From Betaproteobacteria bacterium (GTDB lineage Bacteria; Pseudomonadota; Gammaproteobacteria; Burkholderiales; Rhodocyclaceae), in contig JADJLT010000001.1 in the NCBI GenBank assembly GCA_016709965.1, positions 2,067,001 to 2,131,000 on the forward strand: 64,000 nt of DNA. The letters are read 5' to 3'. The translations under genes were made by a program, and so were the position numbers. Positions 42,164 through 51,300 of this stretch are shown here, piece by piece (within the stretch, counting starts at the first letter, position 1; each line of letters begins with the position of its first letter). Under the pieces are notes generated by a model. That model saw nothing but the letters and a program-made list of their open reading frames with translations, did no database searches and was not told where the DNA came from.

Positions 42164-42892
42164 GTGACGGAAAGCGAAAAACTGGTGACGGGCGTGGAGA
42201 CCGAGGCCATCCTGAAAAGCACGACAGCCCGCGAGTCATGGCGGATTTTTGGCATTATGTCAGAGTTCGTCGAGGCGACCGAGCGTCTGGCAGCGATCAG
42301 GCCGGCTGTCACGATGTTCGGCAGTGCCCGGGTGCGGACAGATTCCCCTTACTACATGCTGACCGAGCAGATAGCACGCTTGTTGTCCGACTCCGGTTTT
42401 TCAGTCATTTCCGGCGGCGGGCCGGGCATCATGGAGGCCGCCAACAAAGGTGCCTTCTTCGGCAAGTCACCGTCGGTCGGCCTGAACATCCAGTTGCCGC
42501 ACGAGCAGAAAAACAACCCGTATCAGGATATCTCGCAGACCTTCCGCCACTTCTTTGCCCGCAAATACATGTTCGTCCGCTTCGCCAGCGCCTATGTCGT
42601 CATGCCGGGCGGATTTGGCACGCTGGACGAGCTGATGGAAGCACTGACCCTGATCCAGACCGGCAAAGGGAGAAAAATTCCCTTGATTCTTGTCGGCACT
42701 GCCTTCTGGGGAGGGATGCTCGATTGGTTCAGGGAGCGTCTGGTTGCCGAGGGCATGGTCGATCCCGAGGACATGAATCTGATCCAGTTGATCGATGAAC
42801 CGGAAAAAGTCGTCGAGGCTATTTTCAAACATTACGAAGCTCGTCCTTTCGGCCCTTTGCCGAACGAACACGAGATGCTGCTCAACCTGTAA
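42164..42892 (+). CDS. LOG-family (TIGR00730) Rossmann-fold protein
   Basis: 242 residues from GTG 42164. The lysine-decarboxylase-like LOG signature is complete: FGSARV, ISGGGPGIMEAANKGAF, and VVMPGGFGTLDELMEALTLIQTGK (PGGxGTxxE). LOG proteins release cytokinin-type bases or hydrolyse nucleoside monophosphates. The N-terminal stretch ILKSTTARESWRIFGIMSEFVEATERL looks conserved in relatives, supporting the GTG, although ATG 42257 is a possible start. With the GTG, the polA and LOG start codons face away with only 5 bases between them. Confidence 0.85.
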   Translation: MTESEKLVTGVETEAILKSTTARESWRIFGIMSEFVEATERLAAIRPAVTMFGSARVRTDSPYYMLTEQIARLLSDSGFSVISGGGPGIMEAANKGAFFGKSPSVGLNIQLPHEQKNNPYQDISQTFRHFFARKYMFVRFASAYVVMPGGFGTLDELMEALTLIQTGKGRKIPLILVGTAFWGGMLDWFRERLVAEGMVDPEDMNLIQLIDEPEKVVEAIFKHYEARPFGPLPNEHEMLLNL

Positions 42893-42922
42893 AATCAAGG
42901 TATCAATACCGAGGACTCGATC

Positions 42923-43252
42923 ATGCGCCGCCTTCTTCCCCTTATGCTCCTTGCCGCTCTTCCTGTCTGGGCGCAAAAAGGCGACCTCCAGCCATTGCCG
43001 GCTGTTCCGCCGCCACCGCCGGGTATGGAGGCCTTCGATGACGCGCTTGAGCCTCAGGTCACCATCGTCAAGCGAGAGACTGAAACTCGTGAAGAGTTCC
43101 GCGTCAAGGGCAAACTCTACATGATCAAGGTCACACCGGCGGTCGGTCCTTCCTACTATCTGGTCGATCGCCAGGGTGACGGCAACTTTATCGAAGCCGA
43201 CATCAACCATCCAGCGGTCAAGCCGCCGATGTGGGTCATTCACAGCTGGTAA
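42923..43252 (+). CDS. DUF2782 periplasmic protein
   Basis: 109 residues. Signal peptide MRRLLPLMLLAALPVWAQ, a proline-rich linker (LPAVPPPPPGM) and the compact domain EPQVTIVKRETETREEFRVKGKLYMIKVTPAVGPSYYLVD of the DUF2782 family, common in betaproteobacteria between polA and thrB. A GAGGA-like Shine-Dalgarno precedes it. The role is unknown. Confidence 0.88.
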   Translation: MRRLLPLMLLAALPVWAQKGDLQPLPAVPPPPPGMEAFDDALEPQVTIVKRETETREEFRVKGKLYMIKVTPAVGPSYYLVDRQGDGNFIEADINHPAVKPPMWVIHSW

Positions 43253-43255
43253 GTC

Positions 43256-44182
43256 TTGTCTGTCTATACCACTGTCAGGCGGGATGAACTTGCCGCCTGG
43301 CTCCAGCCCTTCGGTTTGGGCGAGCTGATTGACTATGCCGGCATCGCCGCCGGTATGCAGAATTCCAATTATTTCGTAACGACCGGCAGTGGCCGTTTAG
43401 TGCTGACCCTGTTTGAGCGGATCGATATCGCGGCACTGGATTTTTACCTGGCATTGCAGGACCACCTGGCGCAACGCGGCATTCCGTGTCCTCAGCCACT
43501 GGTCGATGGCGATGGGCGGCGCTGGCGTTTGCTGGCCGGCAAGCCTGCGGCGCTACTGAGCTGCCTGCGCGGTACCGCTTTGGAAACACCGGGGGTCGTG
43601 CACTGCCAGGCTGTCGGCAAGATGTTGGCGCGCTTGCATCTGGCTGCCGCTGACATGGCTCGGCCGCTCCCCAATCCGTGTGGTGCTGCCTGGCGGCAGG
43701 CGACCGGCGAGACCTTGCTGCCGCTGCTTTCGGCGGATGAGCAGGCGCTACTGAGCGATGAACTGCGCTTTCAGTACGGGCAGGACTATGCCGCTCTCCC
43801 GCGCGGCATCATTCACGCCGACCTGTTTCGTGACAATGTGCTGTGGGATTCATCGGGCCAATTGTCCGGTGTGCTTGATTTCTACTTTGCCGGCGAAGAT
43901 GCCTGGCTCTTTGACTTGGCGGTAGTTGCCAACGACTGGTGCGGCGATGCGCCGTCCCTGGCGGCCTTGTTTGACGGCTACGCCGGCCAGCGCGCATTGA
44001 GCGAGGCCGAGATTCAGGCCTGGCCAGCCATGCGTCGCGCCGCCGCGTTGCGTTTCTGGTTGCTGCGACTGGAGGTTCGGCACCAGCCGCGGACGGGAGA
44101 AGTGGTAACAATCAAGAATCCGGACCATTTCATGGCGATGTTGACGCGTTTTCGCCTTGCTCCGGAAGCAATGCCCCGTTAG
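43256..44182 (+). CDS. thrB: Homoserine kinase (ThrB, APH-like type)
   Basis: 308 residues from a TTG start, 3 bases after the DUF2782 stop; MSVYTTVRRDELAAWL is the usual start of this family. It is the aminoglycoside-phosphotransferase-fold homoserine kinase, not the GHMP type. Signatures: YAGIAAGMQNSNYFV, the Brenner motif RGIIHADLFRDNVLWD and the metal-binding GVLDFYFAGEDAWLFDLA. It phosphorylates homoserine for threonine synthesis, competing with MetX for the same substrate. Confidence 0.95.
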   Translation: MSVYTTVRRDELAAWLQPFGLGELIDYAGIAAGMQNSNYFVTTGSGRLVLTLFERIDIAALDFYLALQDHLAQRGIPCPQPLVDGDGRRWRLLAGKPAALLSCLRGTALETPGVVHCQAVGKMLARLHLAAADMARPLPNPCGAAWRQATGETLLPLLSADEQALLSDELRFQYGQDYAALPRGIIHADLFRDNVLWDSSGQLSGVLDFYFAGEDAWLFDLAVVANDWCGDAPSLAALFDGYAGQRALSEAEIQAWPAMRRAAALRFWLLRLEVRHQPRTGEVVTIKNPDHFMAMLTRFRLAPEAMPR

Positions 44183-44191
44183 CATCCGCGC

Positions 44192-44938
44192 ATGAGTGAA
44201 ACTCCCGCTTTTCCGATGGCGCCGGCACGATTTAATGGCGAAAGCCGTGAAGTCGATCCTGGTGCCTGCTTTGATTGGCTGCGTCAGGGTTGGGCCATGT
44301 TTCTGGTCAATCCAGGTGTCTGGATCGGTAGCACCGTCTTGTTGCTGGTCATCTTGATGGCAATTTCCATCGTGCCCTTGTTCGGGCAGATTGCTGCACA
44401 CCTGCTGGTTCCGCTTTTCGGCGCAGGCATGATCAAGCTTTGCCGTCGGCTGGCCGTGGGAGAAGAGCCAGAAATTGCGGACCTGTTCGCCGGGTTTCGC
44501 CATAATGCCGGGCAGCTGGTCATGGTCGGCGTTTTCTTTGCGATCGGCATATTCGGTATCGCGTTCATCGCATTTTTGCTGGTGAGTGGCGGTGTGCTCG
44601 GTGGCGTCGTGACCGGCAAGGTGGCCGGTTTCGGTATCGCCTTCGGCGGCATCATGCTCGCCGGTCTATTGGTTCTGGTGCTGTCAGTACCGGTGATCAT
44701 GGCGACCTGGTTTGCCCCCGCGCTGGTTTTTTTCCACGACATGCAGCCGCTGGATGCCATGAAGGCCAGTTTTGCGGCAGGCGCCAAGAATTTTCTGCCA
44801 ATGGCGATTTTCGGGATTTTTCTGGTGGTCGCCTTGTTCTTTGCGATGCTGCCGGTTGGCATGGGGCTGCTATTGCTGCTGCCAGTGTTTTCGGGGGCGG
44901 TCTACGCGTCCTACCGCGATATTTTCGTGGGTAGCTGA
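44192..44938 (+). CDS. BPSS1780-family membrane protein (copy 1)
   Basis: 248 residues with about six hydrophobic helices. The N-terminal soluble stretch (REVDPGACFDWLRQGWAMFLVNPGVWIG) and the C-terminal signature GAVYASYRDIFVGS identify the BPSS1780 family of betaproteobacterial membrane proteins of unknown role. It is followed 2 bases later by a homologue with the same ending. Confidence 0.85.
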   Translation: MSETPAFPMAPARFNGESREVDPGACFDWLRQGWAMFLVNPGVWIGSTVLLLVILMAISIVPLFGQIAAHLLVPLFGAGMIKLCRRLAVGEEPEIADLFAGFRHNAGQLVMVGVFFAIGIFGIAFIAFLLVSGGVLGGVVTGKVAGFGIAFGGIMLAGLLVLVLSVPVIMATWFAPALVFFHDMQPLDAMKASFAAGAKNFLPMAIFGIFLVVALFFAMLPVGMGLLLLLPVFSGAVYASYRDIFVGS

Positions 44939-44940
44939 GC

Positions 44941-45714
44941 ATGCGAGCCCACACACTGCCTCCCGCCGCCGGTTGGGGCTGGATTTTGACAGGCTTTGCC
45001 ATCTTTCGCCGTAATCCGCCGGTGCTCGGCATGCTGGTCGTGACTTACTGGCTGACCATCATTTTTCTCAACGTGCTACCGGTTATTGGCGCGTTGGCAG
45101 CTTCGCTGGTCATTCCAGGCCTGTCCGTCGGCCTGATGCAGGCCGCCCGTCATGTCGATCGCGGCCAGCCGGCCAGCATACAAACCCTGTTTGGCAGCAT
45201 GAAGGAAAATGGCCGAACATTGCTCGCCTTGGGGGCGCTCTATTTGTGTTGCACCTTGGGTATCCTCGGGTTGTCTACGCTTCTGGATGGCGGCGACATG
45301 TTCCGCTTCATGATGGCGGGGAACCGGGTTGAACGGGCGGCTGTCGAGGACGAGAATTTCGTCCTGCCAGCACTCTTTGTGATGGCCATGATGATGCCGG
45401 TGATGATGGCCTACTGGTTTGCGCCGGTGCTTGCCGCGTGGCATCGCTTGTCGCTCGGCAAGGCATTGTTCTTCAGCTTCATCGCCTGCTGGATCAATTG
45501 GCGGCCCTTCCTGGTTTACAGTTTCGGCATCGTACTGGTGGCCGGGATTGTGCCCGGTGTGCTGCTTGGCACCCTGTTGCTGATCCTTCCCGGGGCGGCG
45601 AACTTTATTACTGCAATCGTGACAGTACCGATGGCGCTGATCATTGCACCGGCCATTTTTGCCAGCTTCTACGCCAGCTACCGCGACATCTTCGGTATTT
45701 CCGAAATTGTCTGA
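44941..45714 (+). CDS. BPSS1780-family membrane protein (copy 2)
   Basis: 257 residues, about six helices. It begins LPPAAGWGWILTGFAIFRRNPPVLGMLVVTYWL and ends FASFYASYRDIFGISEIV, parallel to copy 1 (WLRQGWAMFLVNPGVWIG ... YASYRDIF). The tandem pair probably arose by duplication and the two may form a heteromer. It runs directly into nadD. Confidence 0.85.
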   Translation: MRAHTLPPAAGWGWILTGFAIFRRNPPVLGMLVVTYWLTIIFLNVLPVIGALAASLVIPGLSVGLMQAARHVDRGQPASIQTLFGSMKENGRTLLALGALYLCCTLGILGLSTLLDGGDMFRFMMAGNRVERAAVEDENFVLPALFVMAMMMPVMMAYWFAPVLAAWHRLSLGKALFFSFIACWINWRPFLVYSFGIVLVAGIVPGVLLGTLLLILPGAANFITAIVTVPMALIIAPAIFASFYASYRDIFGISEIV

Positions 45715-45718
45715 CGCC

Positions 45719-46372
45719 TTGAGCCAACCGCTGGGCCTGTTTGGTGGCACGTTTGACCCCGTTCATTACGGCCACTTGCGGCTGGCGGAGGAATCAATCA
45801 ACCATCTCGGGCTGGCCGGTGTGCGCTGGATTCCCGCCGGGCAGCCGCCGCATCGCGGTACGCCTCAGGTAACGGCGCAGCAACGTTTGGAGATGGTGCT
45901 GCGGTCAACGGCAAAAAATGCCAGATTTTCAATTGATGCGAGCGAGGTCGAGGCTGCGGCGCCGAGCTATACCATCCATACGCTGGAAAGACTGCGTCGG
46001 GAACTGGGGGACGAACAATCGCTCGTTCTTCTGGTCGGCGCTGATGCCTTTGCCGGGCTTTCAAGCTGGCACCGATGGCGCGATATATTTGCCTTGGCCC
46101 ATGTCGCCGTGTCGCATCGTCCTGGTTTTCCGGTAGAGACAGGCAGCCTGCCACATGAATTGGCGACTGAGTTTCTTGACCGCGCACTGGCTGATGCCGG
46201 CGCCCTGAAAACCTCACCAGCTGGCGGAATCATCACTTTTGCCATGACCCAGCTGGCCATTTCGGCGACGCAAATCCGCAAACTATTGGCCAATGGCTTG
46301 TCTGCACGCTATTTGCTGCCAGACACCGTTCTCGACTATATTGATCTTCACCAACTCTATAAAAGTACCTGA
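45719..46372 (+). CDS. nadD: Nicotinate-nucleotide adenylyltransferase
   Basis: 217 residues from TTG 45719 (MSQPLGLFGGTFDPVHYGHLRLAEE); no ATG fits as well, and the longer frame overlaps the previous gene. NadD makes deamido-NAD from NaMN and ATP. The nucleotidyltransferase motif GGTFDPVHYGH is at about 8-18, LLVGADAFAGLSSWHRW near 100 and ISATQIRKLLANG near 185. It leads the nadD-rsfS-rlmH-maf operon. A motif copy lies at LRSTAKNARFSID. Confidence 0.95.
   Translation: MSQPLGLFGGTFDPVHYGHLRLAEESINHLGLAGVRWIPAGQPPHRGTPQVTAQQRLEMVLRSTAKNARFSIDASEVEAAAPSYTIHTLERLRRELGDEQSLVLLVGADAFAGLSSWHRWRDIFALAHVAVSHRPGFPVETGSLPHELATEFLDRALADAGALKTSPAGGIITFAMTQLAISATQIRKLLANGLSARYLLPDTVLDYIDLHQLYKST
45901..45935 (+). 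repeat. Dispersed core + A-tract motif, copy in nadD
   Basis: GCGGTCAACGGC, six A residues, TGCCAG, ATTTT, C, AATTG; sense-strand in nadD, encoding RSTAKNARFSID, a different reading frame from the AVNRKK copies. Confidence 0.75.
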
Positions 46373-46737
46373 TGGACATCCGCAAGCTACAAAAAATCAT
46401 CGTTTCCGCCCTCGAAGACATCAAGGGCAAGGATATCGAAGTCATCAACACCAGCAAACTGACGTCGATGTTCGATCGCATTGTCATTGCGACCGGCGAT
46501 TCGAATCGCCAAGTCAAATCGCTGGCCCAAAACGTTCAGGAAAAGGTCAAGGAAGCCGGCGGCGAGGTCGTCTCGACCGAAGGCGAAGACGGTGGCGAAT
46601 GGGTGCTGGTCGATCTCGGTGACATCGTTGTACACGTCATGCAAGCCAACGTGCGCCAGTACTACAACCTTGAGGAACTCTGGTCGGCAACGCCCGCCCA
46701 GCGTCGCAAGGCCGTGGAGCAGGCCAGGGAAGAATGA
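46372..46737 (+). CDS. rsfS: Ribosomal silencing factor RsfS
   Basis: 121 residues. RsfS binds L14 on the large subunit and blocks subunit joining in starvation. Signatures: IVSALEDIKGKDIEVINTSKL, FDRIVIATGDSNRQVKSLAQNV and GEWVLVDLGDIVVHVM ... YYNLEELWS. The start codon overlaps the nadD stop (TGATG). Confidence 0.96.
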   Translation: MDIRKLQKIIVSALEDIKGKDIEVINTSKLTSMFDRIVIATGDSNRQVKSLAQNVQEKVKEAGGEVVSTEGEDGGEWVLVDLGDIVVHVMQANVRQYYNLEELWSATPAQRRKAVEQAREE

Positions 46738-47204
46738 AGCTGGCCGTACTCGCCGTCGGTCATCGTCAGCCCGACTGGGTGAACGAGGGCTGCGCCGAGT
46801 ACCTGAAACGCATGCCGCGCGAATTGCCGGCCAGCGTGACCGAGATCAAACCGGAACCGCGCGGCTCGAAGACCCGCGAACAACTGCTTGCAGCTGAGAA
46901 AGGCCGTCTCCGCGATGCCTTGCCGGGCAGTTGCAGGATTGTCGTGCTCGACGAAAAGGGTGATGACCTGACAACGCTCAAGCTGGCCAAACGGCTGGAG
47001 GTCTGGATGCAGGATGGCCGCGATGTGGTCTTGCTGATCGGCGGCGCCGACGGGCTGGACGAAGCGTTCAAGCAGGAAGCCGATGACAAGCTGCGTTTGT
47101 CCAGTTTGACGCTTCCACACGGCATGGCTCGCCTGCTATTGTGCGAACAGTTGTATCGTGCCGTCAGTGTCCTGAAAAACCATCCATATCATCGGGAGGG
47201 ATGA
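46734..47204 (+). CDS. rlmH: 23S rRNA pseudouridine-1915 N3-methyltransferase RlmH
   Basis: 156 residues, SPOUT-class methyltransferase. The N-terminus MKLAVLAVGHRQPDWVNEGCAEYLKRMP and the knot region VVLLIGGADGLDEAFKQEADDKLRLSSLTLPHGMARLLLCEQLYRA are diagnostic. It overlaps rsfS and maf by ATGA. Confidence 0.97.
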   Translation: MKLAVLAVGHRQPDWVNEGCAEYLKRMPRELPASVTEIKPEPRGSKTREQLLAAEKGRLRDALPGSCRIVVLDEKGDDLTTLKLAKRLEVWMQDGRDVVLLIGGADGLDEAFKQEADDKLRLSSLTLPHGMARLLLCEQLYRAVSVLKNHPYHREG

Positions 47205-47809
47205 TGCGTCTCTACCTTGCTTCGCGCAGCCCGCGGCGTCGTGAATTGCTGCACCAGATTGGCATCGACTTCGATACCGTCGTGTTTCGCGATGGTAGCC
47301 GGGCCGATAGCGAGACCGATGAAACCCCCAAACCGGGCGAGGCGCCCATTGACTACGTCGAGCGCGTGGCTCGTGCTAAAGCCATGCACGGCCTGAAAAT
47401 CGTCGAAGAACGTCGCCTGCCCATGCGACCGGTGCTGTCGGCCGACACGACACTTGAACTGGATGGCCAGATCATCGGCAAGCCTGTCGATATGCTGGAT
47501 GCGACAGCCATTTTACGTCGATTGTCAGGGCGAACCCATCGCGTGCTGACTGGCGTCGCCGTCGATCATCAAGGACGAACCGAGTATTTGCTGTCGACCA
47601 GCGAAGTCCGCTTTCGTACCCTTGATGACGATGAAATTCGCCACTACGTGATGAGTGGCGAGCCGATGGACAAAGCAGGGGCCTACGGAATTCAGGGGCG
47701 CGCCGGGATGTTCGTCGAGCATCTTTCAGGCAGCTACACCGGCGTGATGGGGCTGCCTGTTTGCGAAACAGGGGAACTACTCAAGCGACTGGGTTTTCGG
47801 CCGCTTTAA
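47201..47809 (+). CDS. maf: Maf nucleotide pyrophosphatase
   Basis: 202 residues (ATG 47201; the next ATG at 47204 is equally possible) with GGGAGG just upstream. Maf proteins hydrolyse non-canonical or excess nucleoside triphosphates. Motifs: LASRSPRRRELLHQIG, VLSADTTLELDGQIIGKPVD and GAYGIQGRAGMFVEHLSGSYTGVMGLP; the sequence is closest to the dTTP/UTP-preferring YhdE subgroup. Convergent with and overlapping the PPTase gene by 29 bases. Confidence 0.94.
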   Translation: MMRLYLASRSPRRRELLHQIGIDFDTVVFRDGSRADSETDETPKPGEAPIDYVERVARAKAMHGLKIVEERRLPMRPVLSADTTLELDGQIIGKPVDMLDATAILRRLSGRTHRVLTGVAVDHQGRTEYLLSTSEVRFRTLDDDEIRHYVMSGEPMDKAGAYGIQGRAGMFVEHLSGSYTGVMGLPVCETGELLKRLGFRPL

Positions 47810-48368
47810 GGGTGGCCACGGCGCCCAAGTAGCCGGCCGGCAAGATCAAGGTCTGGACCTGGCAGGGCGACAAGTGTTTCTCCAGCGCTGTATTCCATTC
47901 AACAAGCCCCAGACCACGGCATTTGAGCCGTGCTTCGTGTTTGGTCCAGGCTTGTGCGAAGCGGACAAGCTGTTCTTTGGGTGGCAACTCGGAGATTTGG
48001 CGGGCTATTTTCTGGCCTAAATAATCAATGGCCAGCACCGGTATTTCTGCCTGCCAGCTCGTATTTTCCGGTACTTGCAGCAGATCGATCCCGACCTGGC
48101 CGGAACGGCAAATGGCCAGTAGTGAAAGTCCGTTTTCATGACTGACTGAAATGCCGAACGTGCGCTGTTGCCCCGAGATGCGTAGCGGCTGCCCAGGTTC
48201 GGAAATGAGTTCGATCTCGCCCAGAATTTCGCGGAGAACGTCACGGACCTGCTGGCGGGCAGTTTGGCGAATTGGCGTATTTGGCGTGTCGACCGCGACA
48301 ATCAGTAGTTCTTGTTCGGCATCGAATGATGCAGGCCAGCGCTGGACAGCCGCTGGCCTATCCATCAT
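47781..48368 (-). CDS. Sfp-type 4'-phosphopantetheinyl transferase
   Basis: 195 residues. It converts apo carrier domains to the holo form using CoA. Motifs: SVSHENGLSLLAI, SGQVGIDLLQV (the usual VGIDIE, with LL in place of IE) and FAQAWTKHEARLKCRGLGL (W-x-K-x-E-A-x-x-K). It lies directly behind the carrier-domain megasynthase, its likely client. ATG 48368 is one base after that gene's stop; ATG 48401 would give a 32-base overlap. Confidence 0.88.
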   Translation of the reverse strand: MMDRPAAVQRWPASFDAEQELLIVAVDTPNTPIRQTARQQVRDVLREILGEIELISEPGQPLRISGQQRTFGISVSHENGLSLLAICRSGQVGIDLLQVPENTSWQAEIPVLAIDYLGQKIARQISELPPKEQLVRFAQAWTKHEARLKCRGLGLVEWNTALEKHLSPCQVQTLILPAGYLGAVATLKAAENPVA

Positions 48369-48369
48369 T

Positions 48370-51300
48370 TCAACGGCTGGCAGGGGCAGCCGGACAACCA
48401 TGCCAACGTGATCCGGCCGGCAGGCTTTCGCCTTTCATGACCAGCGAAAGTGCACCGAGACGGACATTGTCACCGACGACGGCGCCATACAAGACCGTGG
48501 TTCGCGGCCCAATATAAACCCGTTTGCCGATGGTGACCCGGTCAATCTTCATGACGCGGTCTTCGAAGAGATGGGTTTGCGGGCAGGCCAGCGCGTTCAG
48601 TTCGCTGTAGTCGCCGATGTGGACGCAGTCGAATTCCGTGACATCGGTGGTGTCGAGATAAACCCCGCGCCCAATGCGGCACCCCAGCAGATTGAGCGCA
48701 ATCGGCATCCACGGCGTACCGCGCAGATAGCGCATGAAATTAGGTACCGCCATACCGACATAAAGACTGGTGATCGCTTCCGACGTCCACACGAAGGGTG
48801 TCCACATCGGCACCGAAAATTTGATGTAACGCCCGATGCTCAGCCATTTGAAGATACCAACGAAGAGCAGGGTGCCGGTGGCAAAAAATACGCCGGCCAG
48901 CGTCAGGGCGGCAAAGACCTGTTGCCAAAGGCCCGCTTCGGCCAGCGGAATGACATGAAGCACAACCGAGTAGCCGACAGCGATCACCAGCGCATGGGGT
49001 GAAATGATGCGGAAGGCTTCGACCAGTGCTCGCCCCAGTCGGCGCTTCTTGGAGGGGCGGAAGGTCAGTTCCTCCGGGTAGCCGGCGGTCTGCTCGCGAG
49101 CTGGCAGGTTGATCGGTGGCGATCCGAGCCAGGTATCACCCGGCTGCATCCGGTCATTGGCCGGGGCGCGTGACTGGACGCCGATCAGGACGTTTTCGGG
49201 CAGAATGGTGCCATCCGGGATGAAGGCGCCATTGCCGACAAAGCTGCGGCGCGAAACCACGGTGGGTTTCAGGGTCATCCAGCCGCCATCGATTTCCTCG
49301 TCGCCGAGCATGACGGCATCGGCAATGAAGGTCTCGTCGCCCAGCGTCAACAGGTCGGGAACCAGCCCTTGCGCTGTCGAAATTTCTGCATCGCGGCCAA
49401 CTTTAGCACCCAGCAGGCGGTACCAGAAGGGTGCGTACACCGTCGCGTAGATGCCATGCAAAATGTTCAGGCTGGATTCCTGGATCTGGTTGACCAGCCA
49501 GCGGCTGCAATAGATGCGACTATGAACCGGCCAGCTGCCCGCTTCGAGTCGTGGCAGGAGCGTCCAGCGCAACATGGCAGAGCTCAGGATGGTGCCGAAA
49601 ATAAGGGCAGCAGTTCCGGGGAACGCCAGCAGGAAATACTTCAGCAACTGCAAGGGAACGGGCAGGCTGTTGGGTGCCGGGTCGAGCCAGTCGACCAGCA
49701 TGAAGCTGGGAAATACCGGCATGAAAAACAGCGCGGCGGTTGCGAGCATGCCCAGCACGTAAAACAGCCCTTCGCGGGCGAGGCGGGTTTCAGAAACTTC
49801 GGGCCTCGGCGGGATGGATGCGGGATCGAATTCGCCGATATCAAGCGCCGGCGACCCCAGCCAGATCCGGCCAGGTGGGATTTCCTGTCCTTCGCTCAGG
49901 GCGGATTGCCCTTCCAGATGGCCGTAGTTGCGGATGGTCGTATTCCCTTCAACCACTGAATACGAGCCAATGCAGACATGATCTTCCAGCGTGATGTTGC
50001 CGAGGTGCAGCTGACCGCGTTCAACGCGGGCATTTTCAAGATTGACCGCATTGCCAATGCTGGCGCCATCACCGATACGCAGCAGATCATGAGCGCGCAG
50101 CGTGACGTTGCCGATGATGGCCTCGTTGCCGATTCGGGCGCCAAGCGCACGCAACCACCAGACATTGAGCGGTGAACTGCTCAGCATATAGACCGGAGCG
50201 CCCTCGATCAGGCGGTCAGCGCACCACCAGCGGAAGTAGGTCAGGCCCCACAGCGGATAGCTGCCTGGCTTCAGGCGACCGGCAATCAACCATTTGCCGA
50301 CAATCGCGAACAGGAAACTGAGCACGGTGGCGAGGAGAAAGACGCCCACCGAAACCGCCACGGCGACAGCGATTGAGTCACCGGGGTCGCCGGTGAAGTA
50401 GTGATAGGTGAAAAACGGCGCCAGCCACTGGCCCATGCGCATGCCGACCAGCGGCGGCAGGACGCAGGCCTGGGCAAGGCCGCACAGCCAGCGGCGGCTG
50501 GCCGGGGGCGGGGTCCATTCGGTGGCGCTGGCATCGATGGCGACTTCGATGGTGGCGGACAGGGCATTGGCAATCAGGCCGATGCGACGGTGGACGTAGA
50601 TGTCGCGGACCGAAAAGCCGGCAAAGCGAGCTTCCTGACGCAGCGTGGAGGCGAGGCGGGCAGCAAACAGGGAGTGGCCGCCAAGGTCAGCGAAGAAATC
50701 CGCCTCGCGCTTGATTGCTTGGCCGGGAAATAGGCGGGCCAGTGCGGCGAAGAGGATTTCCTCGGCCGGGGTTTCCGGGGTGTCCGAGTCGCCGGGGGCG
50801 CCAGCGGGAGGTTCCAGCGGGCGGGCGCGCAGGGCTTTGCGGTCGATCTTGCCCGAGGTCAGGCGCGGCATGACCTCCAGCATCTCGACATGCGAAGGCA
50901 CCATGTAGGGCGGCAGGGAGGTTGCCAGCGTGGCCCGCAGCGCCGGGCCAGTCGTGGTTTCTGTATCGTCGACGATGAGGTACGCGACCAGGCGCTCGAT
51001 GCCGTCATCCTGACGCAGGATCACGGCTGCCGTGCCGACGCCGGGCTGGCGGGTCAGGGCGGCTTCGATCTCGCCCAGTTCAACGCGGAAGCCGCGAATC
51101 TTGACCTGATCATCGGTACGGCCGAGGCAGTGGATCTGCCCGGCTTCATCGATGCGGGCAAGGTCGCCAGTACGATAGAGGCGGCTTTCGTGCTCGTTGG
51201 CTGCCCACGGGTTGTCGAGGAATTTTTCGGCGGTCAGATCCGGGCGACCGAGATAACCGGCGGCGACGCCGGGGCCGGTGATGCACAGTTCGCCGGTCTC

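Noticed and set aside
50030..50056. Degenerate copy of the dispersed motif (GCGGTCAATCTTG then AAAA, TGCCCG on the minus strand)
   Set aside because: Core broken after GCGGTCAA and no second tract; resemblance may be chance, so it was not listed with the copies.
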